In this document: positions 18,860-28,234 of the stretch, one piece after another
Position numbering within the stretch: position 1 is the stretch's first letter
Layout: the number at the start of each line of letters is the position of its first letter
Source of the DNA: Rhabdothermincola sediminis
Lineage (GTDB): Bacteria; Actinomycetota; Acidimicrobiia; Acidimicrobiales; Acidimicrobilacustridaceae
Assembly: GCF_014805525.1 (NCBI RefSeq)
Contig: NZ_JACFSZ010000003.1
Location: 182,382 to 246,381, forward strand
Direction: 5' to 3'
Length of the DNA stretch: 64,000 nt
Position numbers and translations under genes: made by a program
Notes under the pieces: model-generated
What the model was told of the DNA's origin: nothing
Database searches by the model: none
The model's input: only the letters and a program-made list of their open reading frames with translations

Positions 18860-20865
18860 GTCTGGCTGATCCTGAGCAGGTGGCCCGGGCGATGGCCCGG
18901 ATGCAGTTCGACGTAGTTGGACGGACCCCATTCGAAGCGCTCGCCGGTGAGCAGGTCATGCGCCTCGAACGGGCGCGACGGGTCGATGCCGAGCGAGGCG
19001 AGGTCGAGGGTCACCATGCCCACCTGGGTCGACCGGGCATCGAGGTTGGCGACACACAGCACGGCGTTGCTCGCCGGGTCGGCGGGATCAGGGATCGGGC
19101 CGCCGTGCGGGGTCTTCGAGTACACCAGCATCAGGTCGTTGGAGACGTCGTGGAACCGAAGGGTCCGTAGCGTACGCAACGCCGCCTGGTCCCGGCGGGC
19201 GCGGTTCAGCGCGGCGATCAGCGGCCGGATGCTGCCCGGGTCGTCGAGGTCCCACCTGCGGATCTCGTACTTCTCGGAGTCGAGGTACTCCTCCTTGCCG
19301 TTGCCCGCCGGGCGGTTGTCGGCCAGCTCGAACGCCGGGCCGTAGATGCCGTAGCTGGGGCTGAGGGTGGCAGCGAGGAAGACCCGAAGCGCGTTCATCT
19401 CCCTCGGCGCGTCCTGGAGATGCCAGGGCAGGATGTCCGGCGTGTTGGGCCACGCGTTCGGCCGGAGCTGGTCGACGCTCGGAGGGCTGGCCAGCTCGGT
19501 GAAGTACTCCGTGAGCTCCGCCTTGGAGACCCGCCAGGTGAAGTACGTGTAGGACTGGGTGAACCCCAGCTGGGCCAGGCGGTGCATCGGCCGGGGCCGG
19601 GTGAAGGCCTCCGAGAGGAAGATGGTGCGGGGATGGGTGGCACGCACGTCGGTGATCAGCCATTCCCAGAAGGCGAACGGCTTGGTGTGCGGGTTGTCCA
19701 CTCTGAAGATCCGCACGCCCTGGTCGAGCCAGAACCGCACCACGTCGCGCAGGGCCTCCCACAGCGAACGCCACGCCGGGGTGTCGAAATCCAGCGGGTA
19801 GATGTCCTGGTACGCCTTCGGGGGGTTCTCGGCGTACTGGATGGTGCCGTCAGGCCGGTGCCTGAACCACTCGGGATGCTCGGTGACCCACGGGTGGTCC
19901 GGTGAGCACTGGAAGGCCAGGTCGAGGGCCACGTCGATCCCGTTGCCGGCGGCAGCCTCGACCAGCTCGCGGAAGTCGTCGATGGTGCCCAGCTCCGGGT
20001 GGATCGCGGTGTGGCCACCGGCCGGGCCACCGATCGCCCAGGGGCTCCCTGGATCGTCGGGGCCACAGGTCTCGGTGTTGTTCCGTCCCTTGCGGAAGGA
20101 CGTGCCGATCGGGTGGATCGGCGCGAGGTACAACACATCGAAGCCGAGCTCGGCGACGTAGCCGAGCCGGGCGGTGACGTCGCGCAGGGTGCCGTGGGGG
20201 CGCCACTGCGGATCGGTGCTCCACGATCGGGGGAACAGCTCGTACCACGCGCTGAACAGGGCCCGCTCCCACTCGACGAGCACCTCGACCGTCTCGCCCA
20301 CCGTGGCCTCCGACAGCCGCAGGACCCGGCGGTAGAGCATCCCCGCGGACGGCCGGTCGTCTCCGCCCGGGTCGGTGAGGTCGATGGTGTCACCGGCTCG
20401 GAGCCGGGCGGCTGCCTCCCGGTAGGCGGGCTGCTGGCGCGTCGGGGCTCGCTCCCCGGCCTCCTCGAGGAGAGCGGCCCCGGCCAGGAGATCGGAGGTG
20501 ATGTCGACGCCCGCCTCGAGCTTGCGCAGCGTGGCCTGCTGCCACGAGCCGAACCCGTCGATCCAGGCCACGACCCGGAAACGGTGCACGCCCTCGACGA
20601 GTGGCACGAACCGGGCCTCCCACAGGTCGAGACCGGGGTTCGTGGCCCCCATCGGCACGTCGACCCACCGGCGGGCATCGGGCGGACGATGGGAGAGCAC
20701 CGTGTGGAGCACGTCGTGACCGTCCGCATAGACCGTGGCGCGCACGTCGACCGGCTCGCCGACGACCCGCTTCACGGGGAACCGTCCTGCAGCCACCTGC
20801 GGCATCACGTCCTCGATGACGATGCGCGGCGGCGGCGCGCCTCCGACCTTGCCGCTCGATGCCAT
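18856..20865 (-). CDS. glgE: Maltosyltransferase GlgE (GH13_3)
   Basis: 669 residues. Transfers maltose from alpha-maltose-1-phosphate to the non-reducing end of alpha-1,4-glucan. Signatures are [29 protein letters not shown] with nucleophile D390, and [11 protein letters not shown] with acid E419. These positions lie four residues from the published Streptomyces coelicolor GlgE residues. The N-terminal beta domain starts [19 protein letters not shown]. The ATG start has AAAGGG 9 bp upstream. First gene of the operon glgE-treS/mak-malQ-glgB; the promoter should lie in 20866-20941, where an inverted repeat AGCACCCTT (20871) / AAGGGTGCT (20933) is seen. Confidence 0.95.
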   Translation of the reverse strand: MASSGKVGGAPPPRIVIEDVMPQVAAGRFPVKRVVGEPVDVRATVYADGHDVLHTVLSHRPPDARRWVDVPMGATNPGLDLWEARFVPLVEGVHRFRVVAWIDGFGSWQQATLRKLEAGVDITSDLLAGAALLEEAGERAPTRQQPAYREAAARLRAGDTIDLTDPGGDDRPSAGMLYRRVLRLSEATVGETVEVLVEWERALFSAWYELFPRSWSTDPQWRPHGTLRDVTARLGYVAELGFDVLYLAPIHPIGTSFRKGRNNTETCGPDDPGSPWAIGGPAGGHTAIHPELGTIDDFRELVEAAAGNGIDVALDLAFQCSPDHPWVTEHPEWFRHRPDGTIQYAENPPKAYQDIYPLDFDTPAWRSLWEALRDVVRFWLDQGVRIFRVDNPHTKPFAFWEWLITDVRATHPRTIFLSEAFTRPRPMHRLAQLGFTQSYTYFTWRVSKAELTEYFTELASPPSVDQLRPNAWPNTPDILPWHLQDAPREMNALRVFLAATLSPSYGIYGPAFELADNRPAGNGKEEYLDSEKYEIRRWDLDDPGSIRPLIAALNRARRDQAALRTLRTLRFHDVSNDLMLVYSKTPHGGPIPDPADPASNAVLCVANLDARSTQVGMVTLDLASLGIDPSRPFEAHDLLTGERFEWGPSNYVELHPGHRPGHLLRISQT

Positions 20866-20941
20866 GACAGCACCCTTTCTAGCCGGTCACCGATCAGCCC
20901 ACTCGGGCGCCCTGTCCGCCGACGCCGGGCACGAAGGGTGC

Positions 20942-21574
20942 TCAGAGCAGCGAGAGGACCAGGCCGAACTGCCCCAGGTGATAGGTGGTCATGATCGCCA
21001 CCCGGGCCCAGGGATGGGGCTGGACGAAGCGGTTCCAGGCGATCATCGCGTCAGAGGCGTAGAAGAGCAGGGCGCCGGCCATGGCGAACCCGTTGCCGGT
21101 GCCGAACGCGCTCGCCACCATCAGCGAGATCACCGCGAGGTAGGCGGTCACCGGCACGGCGAGCGCATCGTCACCCGCTCTCACCGCTCGCACGATCCGC
21201 ACCCCCACCACGAGGATCACGGCGAGCACGACCACCAGGCCCAGGACGAACCACTCCCCTGACTGGCCCCGGAGCTGGAGTCCGGTGATGTAGGCGAGAT
21301 GGCCGATCAGGAAGGAGGCGAGTCCGGCGACGAAGAGGTCGCGCGGCAGCATCAGGAAGATGTCGCCGGCCAGCGAGAACGCCAGAGCAACGACGAACGC
21401 CACCCGCACCGCCCCATCCACGGGGTCGAGGGCCAGAGCGGCCCCGATGAGCAGCACCATGGTGAGGGGCTTCGCGACGTACTCGGCCGTCCGCCGGCCG
21501 GCGTGCACGGCCAACCAGTCCCCGACCGCCACGGTGAGGGCCAGCGCGAACCACAGCGCGGCCACGCCGGTCAT
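20942..21574 (-). CDS. YhhN/TMEM86 family membrane protein
   Basis: 210 residues, eight hydrophobic helices. Hallmarks of the YhhN family are YVAKPLTMVLLIGAAL, AFSLAGDIFLMLP, FLIGHLAYI and LFYASDAMIAWNRF, with the conserved acidic residues inside membrane helices. Eukaryotic TMEM86 members are lysoplasmalogenases; the bacterial activity is mostly untested. The ATG has a good GGGGAGG box. It is downstream of the Nudix gene with an 18-bp gap, so the two are probably co-transcribed. Confidence 0.8.
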   Translation of the reverse strand: MTGVAALWFALALTVAVGDWLAVHAGRRTAEYVAKPLTMVLLIGAALALDPVDGAVRVAFVVALAFSLAGDIFLMLPRDLFVAGLASFLIGHLAYITGLQLRGQSGEWFVLGLVVVLAVILVVGVRIVRAVRAGDDALAVPVTAYLAVISLMVASAFGTGNGFAMAGALLFYASDAMIAWNRFVQPHPWARVAIMTTYHLGQFGLVLSLL

Positions 21575-21592
21575 CGTCGCCTCCCCTGACGG

Positions 21593-22099
21593 CTAGGGCG
21601 CATCGAGGCGCGGGAGGACGAGATCGCGGCTGTCCGGGCAGACCTCGCGTCCCTCGAGCCATGCTCGTACCGCGGCCAACGGCACCCACTCAACCTCGGT
21701 GACCTCGCCGTCGTGGAAGGACACCGGTCCGTCGTGGCGGGCGAGGTAGACCCGGGCGATCTCCCGTACGACGGCGTCCTCGTACCGGCCTTCTCCCAGG
21801 TAGACCAGCTCGGCCGCGATGCCGGCCTCTTCGGCCAGCTCGCGCACCGCGGCGGCCTCCCAGGCCTCACCATGGTCGACGACGCCCCCGAACGCCAGGT
21901 CCCAGTGACCCGGCCAGACGTCCTTCCAGTCCGCCCGCCGGTGGACCAGCAGCTCCGCTGTGTCGTTCACCACGGCGACGAACACCGAGCGGTGCAGCAG
22001 GTTGTCGCGGCGCACCTGCCAGCGCGGTGCCGTCCCGACCACCGACCCCGCGGCGTCCAGGACGTCAACGAGCTCGTGCTCCGATGAGGTGACGGTCAT
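21593..22099 (-). CDS. Nudix hydrolase
   Basis: 168 residues with a complete Nudix box, GGVVDHGEAWEAAAVRELAEEAGI beginning near residue 70 (GX5EX7REUXEEXGU). The N-terminal context (VDVLDAAGSVVGTAPRWQVRRDNLLHRSVFV) is that of YfcD/isopentenyl-diphosphate-isomerase-like Nudix proteins, whose substrates are nucleoside or isoprenoid diphosphates. The exact substrate cannot be inferred. The ATG is preceded by TGGAGA. Confidence 0.85.
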   Translation of the reverse strand: MTVTSSEHELVDVLDAAGSVVGTAPRWQVRRDNLLHRSVFVAVVNDTAELLVHRRADWKDVWPGHWDLAFGGVVDHGEAWEAAAVRELAEEAGIAAELVYLGEGRYEDAVVREIARVYLARHDGPVSFHDGEVTEVEWVPLAAVRAWLEGREVCPDSRDLVLPRLDAP

Positions 22100-22142
22100 C
22101 GGGATCTCCAGGAACGCTCGGGTTCGTCCACCTGCAACCTCC

Positions 22143-23342
22143 TCACAGCTGCCGAGCCCGCTCGACGGCCTCCGCCCAGGGCACCGCGTCGGCCACGAGC
22201 TGGCGGAGCTGCATCACGTGGCGGGGACGGTTGAAGCCGAGCACCCCCGTCACCACCCCATCCCGGCCGTAGAGGGCCACGAAGCGCTTCTCGCCCAGCG
22301 AACCGTGCACCACCTCGACGGCATGATCCGCGCTCGAGCGGCCTGCGAGCTGGATCTTGCGGTCGTACTGATCGCTCCAGAACCACGGGATGGGGTCGAA
22401 GCCCTCCGCGGCCTCATCGTTCACCAGCAGCCGCCGGGCCGCGGCCTCACCCTGCTGCACCGCGTTCTCCCAATGCTCGACACGCAGCAGCTCGCCGAAG
22501 CGCCGGCTGGGCCAGCGGGCGATGTCGCCAGCGGCCACCACACCCGGCGCAGCGAGCAAGGTCTCGTCGCAGACCACCCCGTCATCCAGGCGGAGGCCCG
22601 ATCCTTCCAGCCAGACGGTGTTCGGGGTCACGCCGACCCCGACCACCGCCACCTCGGTGTCCACCACCGAGCCATCGCTGAGCACGACCCCTTCGAGACG
22701 TCGGTCGCCGAGGAAGGCCTCCACGGCGGTGCCGAGACGCATGTCGACCCCCTGGTCGCGGTGCAGGTCCGCGCACACCTGCCCGATCTCCCGGCCGAGT
22801 GCCCGCTCGAGGGGGACCTGAGCCACCTCCACCAGGGTGACCGGCAGACCACGATGACGGCAGGTGGCTGCCACCTCGGCGCCGATGAACCCCGCTCCGA
22901 TCACCACCACCCGCGAGGGGCCGGCATCGAGATCGGCTCGGATGGCGAGGCAGTCGTCCAGCGTTCGCAGCAGGTGGATGCCCGCCAGCTCCGGCTGGCC
23001 GGGGAGCCGGCGCGGTGCGGCACCGGTGGCCACGACACAGCCGTCGAAGCTCACCGCCGTGCCGTCCGCCAGCGAGAGCCTCCGAGCGCCCACGTCGAGG
23101 GCCGACGCGGCGCGACCGAGGCGCCAGTCGATGTCGAGGTCCTCGTGCGCGGCCGGCAACGTGATCCGCTCGGGGTCCCACTCGCCGGCCAGCACCTGCT
23201 TGGAGAGCGGCGGGCGATCGTAGGGGGTGTGGGGATCGGCGTCGATGACCGTGAGCTGACCGTCGAAGCCCTCCCGGCGGAGGGTGTGCGCGGCGTGCAT
23301 GCCGGCGAGGGATGCACCCACGATGGCGATGCGTTCGGCCAT
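22143..23342 (-). CDS. FAD/NAD-dependent ferredoxin reductase
   Basis: 399 residues. Dinucleotide-binding motifs are at the N-terminus for FAD (IAIVGASLAGMHAA) and near residue 145 for NAD(P) (VVVIGAGFIGAEVAA). The FAD-contacting CVVATGAAPRRLPG and VVAAGDIARWP, and a reductase C-terminal domain, complete the rubredoxin/ferredoxin reductase family. It transfers electrons from NAD(P)H to a ferredoxin, here most likely the [3Fe-4S] protein encoded just upstream (24-bp gap). The pair could serve the P450 at 55183 and/or the Rieske oxygenases. Start: ATG 23342 (MAERIAIVG); ATG 23351 is 2 bp from the GGGAGG box. Confidence 0.88.
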   Translation of the reverse strand: MAERIAIVGASLAGMHAAHTLRREGFDGQLTVIDADPHTPYDRPPLSKQVLAGEWDPERITLPAAHEDLDIDWRLGRAASALDVGARRLSLADGTAVSFDGCVVATGAAPRRLPGQPELAGIHLLRTLDDCLAIRADLDAGPSRVVVIGAGFIGAEVAATCRHRGLPVTLVEVAQVPLERALGREIGQVCADLHRDQGVDMRLGTAVEAFLGDRRLEGVVLSDGSVVDTEVAVVGVGVTPNTVWLEGSGLRLDDGVVCDETLLAAPGVVAAGDIARWPSRRFGELLRVEHWENAVQQGEAAARRLLVNDEAAEGFDPIPWFWSDQYDRKIQLAGRSSADHAVEVVHGSLGEKRFVALYGRDGVVTGVLGFNRPRHVMQLRQLVADAVPWAEAVERARQL

Positions 23343-23366
23343 GGGCGGCATCGCCTCCCGCTCGGT

Positions 23367-23561
23367 TCAGTCGTCGACGATCGAGATGGCCTGCTTGGGG
23401 CAGCGCTGCACCGCTTCCTCGATCTTCGGTCGCAGCTCCTCCGGCGGGTGCTCGTCGAGGATGTAGAGGAAATCGTCGTCTCGCACCTCGAACACCTCGG
23501 GCGCGATGCCCATGCACACGGCGTTGCTCTCACACAGATCGAAGTCGACCACCACTCGCAT
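23367..23561 (-). CDS. [3Fe-4S] ferredoxin, P450-type
   Basis: 64 residues. Three cluster cysteines are visible: C9 and C15 (DLCESNAVCMGIAPEVF) and the Cys of QRCPKQAI. The central position that would complete a 4Fe cluster is not Cys, as in small ferredoxins that feed actinobacterial cytochromes P450 and Rieske oxygenases. ATG 23561 has a GAGGAG box 8 bp upstream. It heads a two-gene unit with its reductase. Confidence 0.88.
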   Translation of the reverse strand: MRVVVDFDLCESNAVCMGIAPEVFEVRDDDFLYILDEHPPEELRPKIEEAVQRCPKQAISIVDD

Positions 23562-23656
23562 GGTCCGGTCTCCTCTCGCTCGCTCGGTCCTCACGGCCGG
23601 CTCCTCAGGCCTCGGCCCTCGCAACCCACCTCGCGGCTGCCATCTTGCCCCCAACC

Positions 23657-23708
23657 CGAACTGGCAGGTCAAACGCGTGCCCTGGCACGCGTTTGACCTG
23701 CCAGTTCG
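23657..23708. repeat. 52-bp near-perfect palindrome
   Basis: Two 25-bp arms (23657-23681 and 23684-23708) are exact reverse complements, separated by only CT. The outer ends are CGAACTGG and CCAGTTCG, the centre ACGCGTGCC-ct-GGCACGCGT. It sits between the divergent ferredoxin and CoA-transferase genes. Such an element can form a long hairpin or cruciform. Its CGAACTG...CAGTTCG termini recur at the ends of each palindromic unit at 56432-56614. Function unknown. Confidence 0.85.
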
Positions 23709-23743
23709 CCGAGGGGCGGGGCGCAAGCGACCGGCATCGCATT

Positions 23744-23760
23744 TCTGATGGGTCGTCAGA
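23744..23760 (+). promoter_or_regulatory. 17-bp operator TCTGATGGGTCGTCAGA (family O)
   Basis: Imperfect palindrome TCTGA-YG-nnn-CG-TYAGA, matching sites at 49778 (acyl-CoA synthetase) and 63307 (acyl-CoA dehydrogenase). It lies directly against a TATGGT -10 box (23761-23766), eight bases before the CoA-transferase ATG. A bound repressor would therefore block RNA polymerase. The regulator is not identified; a TetR-like protein is likely. Confidence 0.6.
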
Positions 23761-23774
23761 TATGGTGGCCGGCC

Positions 23775-25010
23775 ATGACCAGTCCCCGCCCACCGCTCGC
23801 CGGCGTCCGCATCATCGAGTGCTCCCTGCTCGGTCCGGCCGCCATCACCACCCACCTCGCCGACCTGGGCGCCGAGGTCGTCAAGGTCGAGTCACCCACC
23901 GGCGACTACGTCCGCGAGATGACCTGGCCCATCGTCGAAGGCACCTCGCTCATGCACCTACACATCAACCGCGGGAAGCGCAGCATCGTGCTGGACCTCA
24001 AGTCCGAGCCCGGGGCCGAGACCTTCCGGGACCTGGTGCGATCGGCAGACGCGGTGGTCGAAGCCATGCGCCCGGGGGTGCTCGACAAGCTGGGGCTGGG
24101 CTACGAGCGCCTGCTCGGGGTCAACCCCCGCATCGTGTTCTGCACCATCTCCGGCTACGGGATGACCGGTCCCTACAAGAACCTGCCCAGCCACGGCATC
24201 GCGTACGACACCTGGGCGGGCATCGTCGACCCTGCCTACGACGAGGACGGCTTCTGCTACATCCCCGACCACGTCTCGATCGGTATCAACGCCGCACCGC
24301 TGTACGGCGCGCTGGGCATCCTCGCGGGCATCCTGCGGGCCCGGGAGACCGGGGAGGGTTGCCGGATGGAGCTCGCGCAGTCCGACGCCGCGGCCGCGTT
24401 CGACTGGTACCGCTCCGAGACCTACAAGGCCTACGAGCGGCCCGAGTCGGAGGTCACCGGCAACAAGTCCGACAACTACGAGCGGCGGGCTCCGGGCATC
24501 GCGGGCATGCGTGGCGGGGTGCGCTACCAGCTCTACGAGAGCGCCGACGGGCACGTGCTGTTCATGGCATCCGAGCAGGTCTTCTGGAAGAACTTCTGCC
24601 AGGGCGTCGGCCGGATGGACCTGTTCGAGCGTTGGCCGGGGAGCCAGTACGCGGACCATGCCCGCCACAACCGCGAGCTCCAGGCGGAGCTGCGCGAGAT
24701 CTTCAAGTCGAGGACCTCGGCCGAGTGGATCGCCTTCGCGGACGAGCACAACACCACCATCGCCCCCGTGAACACACCGCAGACCATCGCGCAGGACCCG
24801 CAGTTCCAGGACCGGCTCGGTTGGATCCCCCGCGAGGTGCTCGGCGCGGAGGAACTGCCGTTCCCCGTGAAGCTGGTCGGCGAGGAGCTCCCGGTCCCCA
24901 CCAGGGCGCCCGAGCTCGGCGAACACAGCGATCAGGTGCTGCGCGAGCTGCTGGGCTACGACGACGACCGCATCGCCGCGCTGCGGGCCGCCGGCGCCTT
25001 CGGCTCCTGA
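23775..25010 (+). CDS. CaiB/BaiF (family III) CoA transferase
   Basis: 411 residues. Transfers CoA between carboxylic acids, typically activating a substrate acid for degradation. Family features are GVRIIECSLLGPAAITTHLADLGAEVVKVE at the start, DLKSEPGAE, the D of VEAMRPGVLDKLGLGYE, and ISGYGMTGPYKNLPSHGIAYD. The catalytic Asp of family III is expected around residue 155-170, where YDTWAGIVDPAYDED offers candidates. The ATG lies eight bases after TATGGT (leaderless). Its operator is shared with the fadD and fadE genes, so it probably acts in the same acyl-CoA catabolism. Confidence 0.88.
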   Translation: MTSPRPPLAGVRIIECSLLGPAAITTHLADLGAEVVKVESPTGDYVREMTWPIVEGTSLMHLHINRGKRSIVLDLKSEPGAETFRDLVRSADAVVEAMRPGVLDKLGLGYERLLGVNPRIVFCTISGYGMTGPYKNLPSHGIAYDTWAGIVDPAYDEDGFCYIPDHVSIGINAAPLYGALGILAGILRARETGEGCRMELAQSDAAAAFDWYRSETYKAYERPESEVTGNKSDNYERRAPGIAGMRGGVRYQLYESADGHVLFMASEQVFWKNFCQGVGRMDLFERWPGSQYADHARHNRELQAELREIFKSRTSAEWIAFADEHNTTIAPVNTPQTIAQDPQFQDRLGWIPREVLGAEELPFPVKLVGEELPVPTRAPELGEHSDQVLRELLGYDDDRIAALRAAGAFGS

Positions 25011-25047
25011 CACCCCCGAGGGCCCGGTGCTCCGGCCCCGCGTCGGC

Positions 25048-25776
25048 TCAGCTCGCCCATGTCGCCGGGCCCATCGGGGTGCCGGGGCACGGGATCATCA
25101 GCTCCTCCCGCCACCGGGTGGTGAACTCCCGGGCTCGCGCCCGCCAAGCAGTGATGCGCTCGTCGGCTGGAACCGAGCCCCCGCCGAACCCCGCGGCCGC
25201 GTCGGCCGCCTTGCCCATCTCGACGTGCGATCCGAGGTCGGTGGCCCACACGGTGCAGACCTCCGAGTCACCCATCAGCACCTCGAACAACCCGACCAGC
25301 ACGTGCCCGTGATCGGCGGCGACCGGTGCCCACTCGTCGCGCACCGCCTCGAGGTAATCGAGCGCGGCGCCCGGACGGACCATCGTCAGCTCGTGCACGA
25401 ACAGGGTGGCCGTGACCGGGTCGCGCTCGAGGTCGGCCAGCGTACGGGTGCCCGCCACGGCACCGAGCAGCCGATCGAAACCACCGGTTCGCCGCTCGTA
25501 GGCCTCTCGCCACCACTGGGCGAGCTCCTCGTTGGCTTCCCGGCGGAGGTTCGTGCTGCGACAGAGCCGTTCCCAGCCGTCCCAACCGTCCGCCATCTCC
25601 CAGATATTGACCACCTGCGGCCACCGGCCGGTGCTACCCATGACGTACCACGTGCCGTACAGCTCGAGCCCTCGGTCGGTGGTCTCGGAGCGGAAGGCGA
25701 GCACGCTGCGCTCCATGTAGGGCACGGCCTGCTCGCCGCGGATGTCGATCACCTCGTGCAGGTAGAGCGGTCGCAC
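25048..25776 (-). CDS. Hypothetical protein, NIPSNAP-like alpha/beta barrel
   Basis: 242 residues. The beginning VRPLYLHEVIDIRGEQAVPYMERS and WPQVVNIWEMADGWDGWERL resemble ferredoxin-like dimeric barrels of the NIPSNAP/EthD type; the second half may be a second such unit. There is no signal peptide or membrane helix. GTG 25776 is chosen because TAGGGT lies eight bases upstream on this strand. It is divergent from the alpha/beta hydrolase, 67 bp away, and convergent with the CoA transferase. Function unknown. Confidence 0.55.
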   Translation of the reverse strand: MRPLYLHEVIDIRGEQAVPYMERSVLAFRSETTDRGLELYGTWYVMGSTGRWPQVVNIWEMADGWDGWERLCRSTNLRREANEELAQWWREAYERRTGGFDRLLGAVAGTRTLADLERDPVTATLFVHELTMVRPGAALDYLEAVRDEWAPVAADHGHVLVGLFEVLMGDSEVCTVWATDLGSHVEMGKAADAAAGFGGGSVPADERITAWRARAREFTTRWREELMIPCPGTPMGPATWAS

Positions 25777-25843
25777 GGACGCCGACCCTAGATCGGGTCC
25801 GGCCACGGCGCGAACCGCTCGGCGGGCGGCTACCTTGCCGTGG

Positions 25844-26782
25844 GTGGAGATGCGTGCCAACCGGCCGGTCGAGCGGCGAACGGCGAAGATCCACGGCTAC
25901 GACGTCGCCTACCGGATCTGCGGCGACCCGGCCGAGGACCGGCCGGTGCTGCTGCTCGTGCACGGCATGGCAGGCAGTGCCACCACATGGCGGTCGGTGA
26001 TGCCGAGCCTCGGCCGCCACTACACCATCGTCGCCCCCGACCTGCTCGGGCACGGCACCTCGTCCAAGCCCCGCCACGACTACTCCCTCGGCAACTTCGC
26101 CAGCCTGTTGCGCGACCTGCTGATCGCTCTCGGGGTCGAGCGGGCGACCCTCGTGGGGCACTCGCTCGGTGGTGGAATCGTCATGCAGCTCGCCTACCAG
26201 CATCCCGAGCGTTGCGAGCGCTTGGTGCTGGTGTGCAGCGGTGGGTTGGGCAAGGAGGTCTCGTGGATCCTTCGAGCGCTGACCGTGCCCGGGTCGGAGT
26301 ACGCCATGCCGGTCCTGTTCCCCGGGTTCGTGCGAGACCTGGGGAACACCGTGAGCCGCTGGCTGGGAGCGCGAGGCATCAGGGCACCGCACCTGGAGGA
26401 GGAGTGGCGCAGCTACGTCTCCCTCACCGAGCCAGACACCCGAGCCGCCTTCGTCCGCACGCTGCGCGCGGTCATCGACATCAGCGGGCAGACCGTCACG
26501 GCACACGACCGCCTCTACCTGGCCCGCCACGTGCCCACACTCATCATCTGGGGCGCGCACGACCGCATCATCCCGGTCTCGCACGCGCATGCCGCCCACG
26601 CCGCCCTGCCCGGTAGCCGGCTGGAGATCTTCGACCATGCCGGACACTTCCCCCACACGGAGCAGCCCCAGGAGTTCATCGACGTGCTTGGCGACTTCGT
26701 GGAGAGCACCGAGCCCATGCATCTCGAGCCCCGAGACTGGCACGCGCTGCTGACCGGCGGACCGCCTGCGGCAGAGCCCTGA
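25844..26782 (+). CDS. Alpha/beta hydrolase
   Basis: 312 residues. Oxyanion motif LVHGMAGSATTWR, nucleophile elbow GHSLGGG (Ser about residue 110), acid Asp in IIWGAHDRIIPV and His in FDHAGHFPHTEQP complete the triad. It is similar in layout to meta-cleavage-product hydrolases and esterases, so an HsaD-like role in ring degradation is conceivable but unproven. GTG 25844 follows TACCTT by seven bases (leaderless); an in-frame ATG occurs two codons later. Confidence 0.82.
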   Translation: MEMRANRPVERRTAKIHGYDVAYRICGDPAEDRPVLLLVHGMAGSATTWRSVMPSLGRHYTIVAPDLLGHGTSSKPRHDYSLGNFASLLRDLLIALGVERATLVGHSLGGGIVMQLAYQHPERCERLVLVCSGGLGKEVSWILRALTVPGSEYAMPVLFPGFVRDLGNTVSRWLGARGIRAPHLEEEWRSYVSLTEPDTRAAFVRTLRAVIDISGQTVTAHDRLYLARHVPTLIIWGAHDRIIPVSHAHAAHAALPGSRLEIFDHAGHFPHTEQPQEFIDVLGDFVESTEPMHLEPRDWHALLTGGPPAAEP

Positions 26783-26815
26783 CAGCGCGACGGCCCCCAC
26801 TACCCTGAGGTCCTC

Positions 26816-27892
26816 GTGGGCATGGCTGGGGAGTCCGACCGCGCCGTCGGAGCGAACGGCGCCGAGGTTCCCGCTCGCCGGCCCTCGCGATGGCGGATCG
26901 TCGCCCGGGTGGCCCTGCTCGCGGTCTCGGCCACGGTCCTCTACGGGTTGCTGCCACGCGTGCTCGCGGTCTTCGCCGAGGCACCCCGGCTCCTCGAGCT
27001 CAACCCGCTGTGGTTCGTGGCCGTGCTCGGCTTCGAGATCGCGAGCTTCACCTGCGTGTGGTGGTTGACGCGCATCGCGGTACCCGGGGTGAGCTGGTTC
27101 GTCGCGGCCACCTCGCAGCTGGTCGCCAACGCCGTCAGCCGGATCGTTCCCGGAGGGCCGGCCATCGGGACCGCGATCGGCTGGCGCATGCTCTCGGTGT
27201 CGGGGGTGGACCGCACCCAGGCCGGGGCCGCGATCGCCGCCACCTCCTTCATCTCGAACGGCGTGCTCTTCGCCCTCCCCCTGGTAGCGGTGATGGGCTC
27301 GATCTTCGGTGCGCCGGTGCCGCGCAGCCTCGCGCTGGTCGCCTGGGGAGGCGCGCTGGTGTTCGTGGTGCTGTTCGCCGCGGCGTTCCTCGTGGTGCGC
27401 TTCGACCGCCCTTTGCGGCTCGCGGGCACGGTCGTCGAGCGGGTCGGTCGCTGGGCCTACCTCCGCGTGGGCCGGCCGAATCCTCCCACCGCGGGTAGCC
27501 TCATCCGTCAGCGCGACCTGGTCGTCTCGGCGCTGGGCAGCCGCTGGGAGCAGGCTCTGGCCGCGGCGGTCGGGAACTGGCTCTTCGACTACCTGGCCCT
27601 GGTCGCGGCGCTCTACGCGGTGGGGGCGAGCCCGCATCTCAGCCTGGTGTTGCTGGCCTACGGTGCGGGTGCGGTCCTGGGGATGATCCCCATCACTCCT
27701 GGTGGGCTCGGCTTCGTGGAGGCCGGGCTCACCGCCATGCTGGCGCTGGCGGGAATCGGTGGCGAGCAGGCCCTGCTGGCGACGCTCGCCTACAGGGTCG
27801 CCTCCTACTGGCTCCCCCTACCGGCAGGGCTCGGGGCATGGATCGCCTTCCGGCATCGCTACGGCACACCCCCGGAAACGACCCCAGCCTGA
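26816..27892 (+). CDS. UPF0104/LPG-synthase-like membrane protein
   Basis: 358 residues with about eight membrane helices. Signatures of the AglD/LPG synthase transmembrane family are QLVANAVSRIVPGGPAIGTAIG near residue 100 and GMIPITPGGLGFVEAGL near residue 290. Relatives translocate or modify lipid-linked groups; the soluble aminoacyltransferase domain of MprF is absent. The GTG start lies nine bases after TACCCT, and GTGGGCATG offers an alternative ATG two codons on. No obvious partner. Confidence 0.72.
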   Translation: MGMAGESDRAVGANGAEVPARRPSRWRIVARVALLAVSATVLYGLLPRVLAVFAEAPRLLELNPLWFVAVLGFEIASFTCVWWLTRIAVPGVSWFVAATSQLVANAVSRIVPGGPAIGTAIGWRMLSVSGVDRTQAGAAIAATSFISNGVLFALPLVAVMGSIFGAPVPRSLALVAWGGALVFVVLFAAAFLVVRFDRPLRLAGTVVERVGRWAYLRVGRPNPPTAGSLIRQRDLVVSALGSRWEQALAAAVGNWLFDYLALVAALYAVGASPHLSLVLLAYGAGAVLGMIPITPGGLGFVEAGLTAMLALAGIGGEQALLATLAYRVASYWLPLPAGLGAWIAFRHRYGTPPETTPA

Positions 27893-27969
27893 GGCATGGG
27901 CCGGGACGAGAGCGGGTACGGGAGAGTCGGTTGACCGCTGAGACGGATTCGATCACGAGGGGAGGCGCC

Positions 27970-28179
27970 GTGAGTCGCATCACCGAGGTCGACACCGAGT
28001 TCGTGCGAGCCGCATCAGTCCTCCGTGAGCGGGCACAGAGCCTTCGGGGGCAGGCCCTGTTCCTGTCAGCGCCGCTGGCGAGCGCGTACCGGCGGCGGGC
28101 CAGCGAGCTGGAGCTCGAGGCTTGGCTCGCCGAGTTGCAAGCCGGCGTCCCCGACGAGGACATCCATCCCGCGGCGTGA
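27970..28179 (+). CDS. Small hypothetical protein, 69 aa
   Basis: 69 residues, mostly helical and charged (ASAYRRRASELELEAWLAELQAG), no cysteine, no membrane segment. GTG 27970 has a strong GAGGGGAGG box 4-5 bp upstream. The stop is followed 55 bp later by a strong hairpin, so it is probably a separate short transcript. Codon usage matches its neighbours. Function not recognised; the amphipathic helices suggest a protein-interaction role. Confidence 0.5.
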   Translation: MSRITEVDTEFVRAASVLRERAQSLRGQALFLSAPLASAYRRRASELELEAWLAELQAGVPDEDIHPAA

Positions 28180-28234
28180 CCTGCCGACCGATCCCCCGCA
28201 GGAGCTCGTGGTCTCCCGTCAGCTTCTGCGTGCC

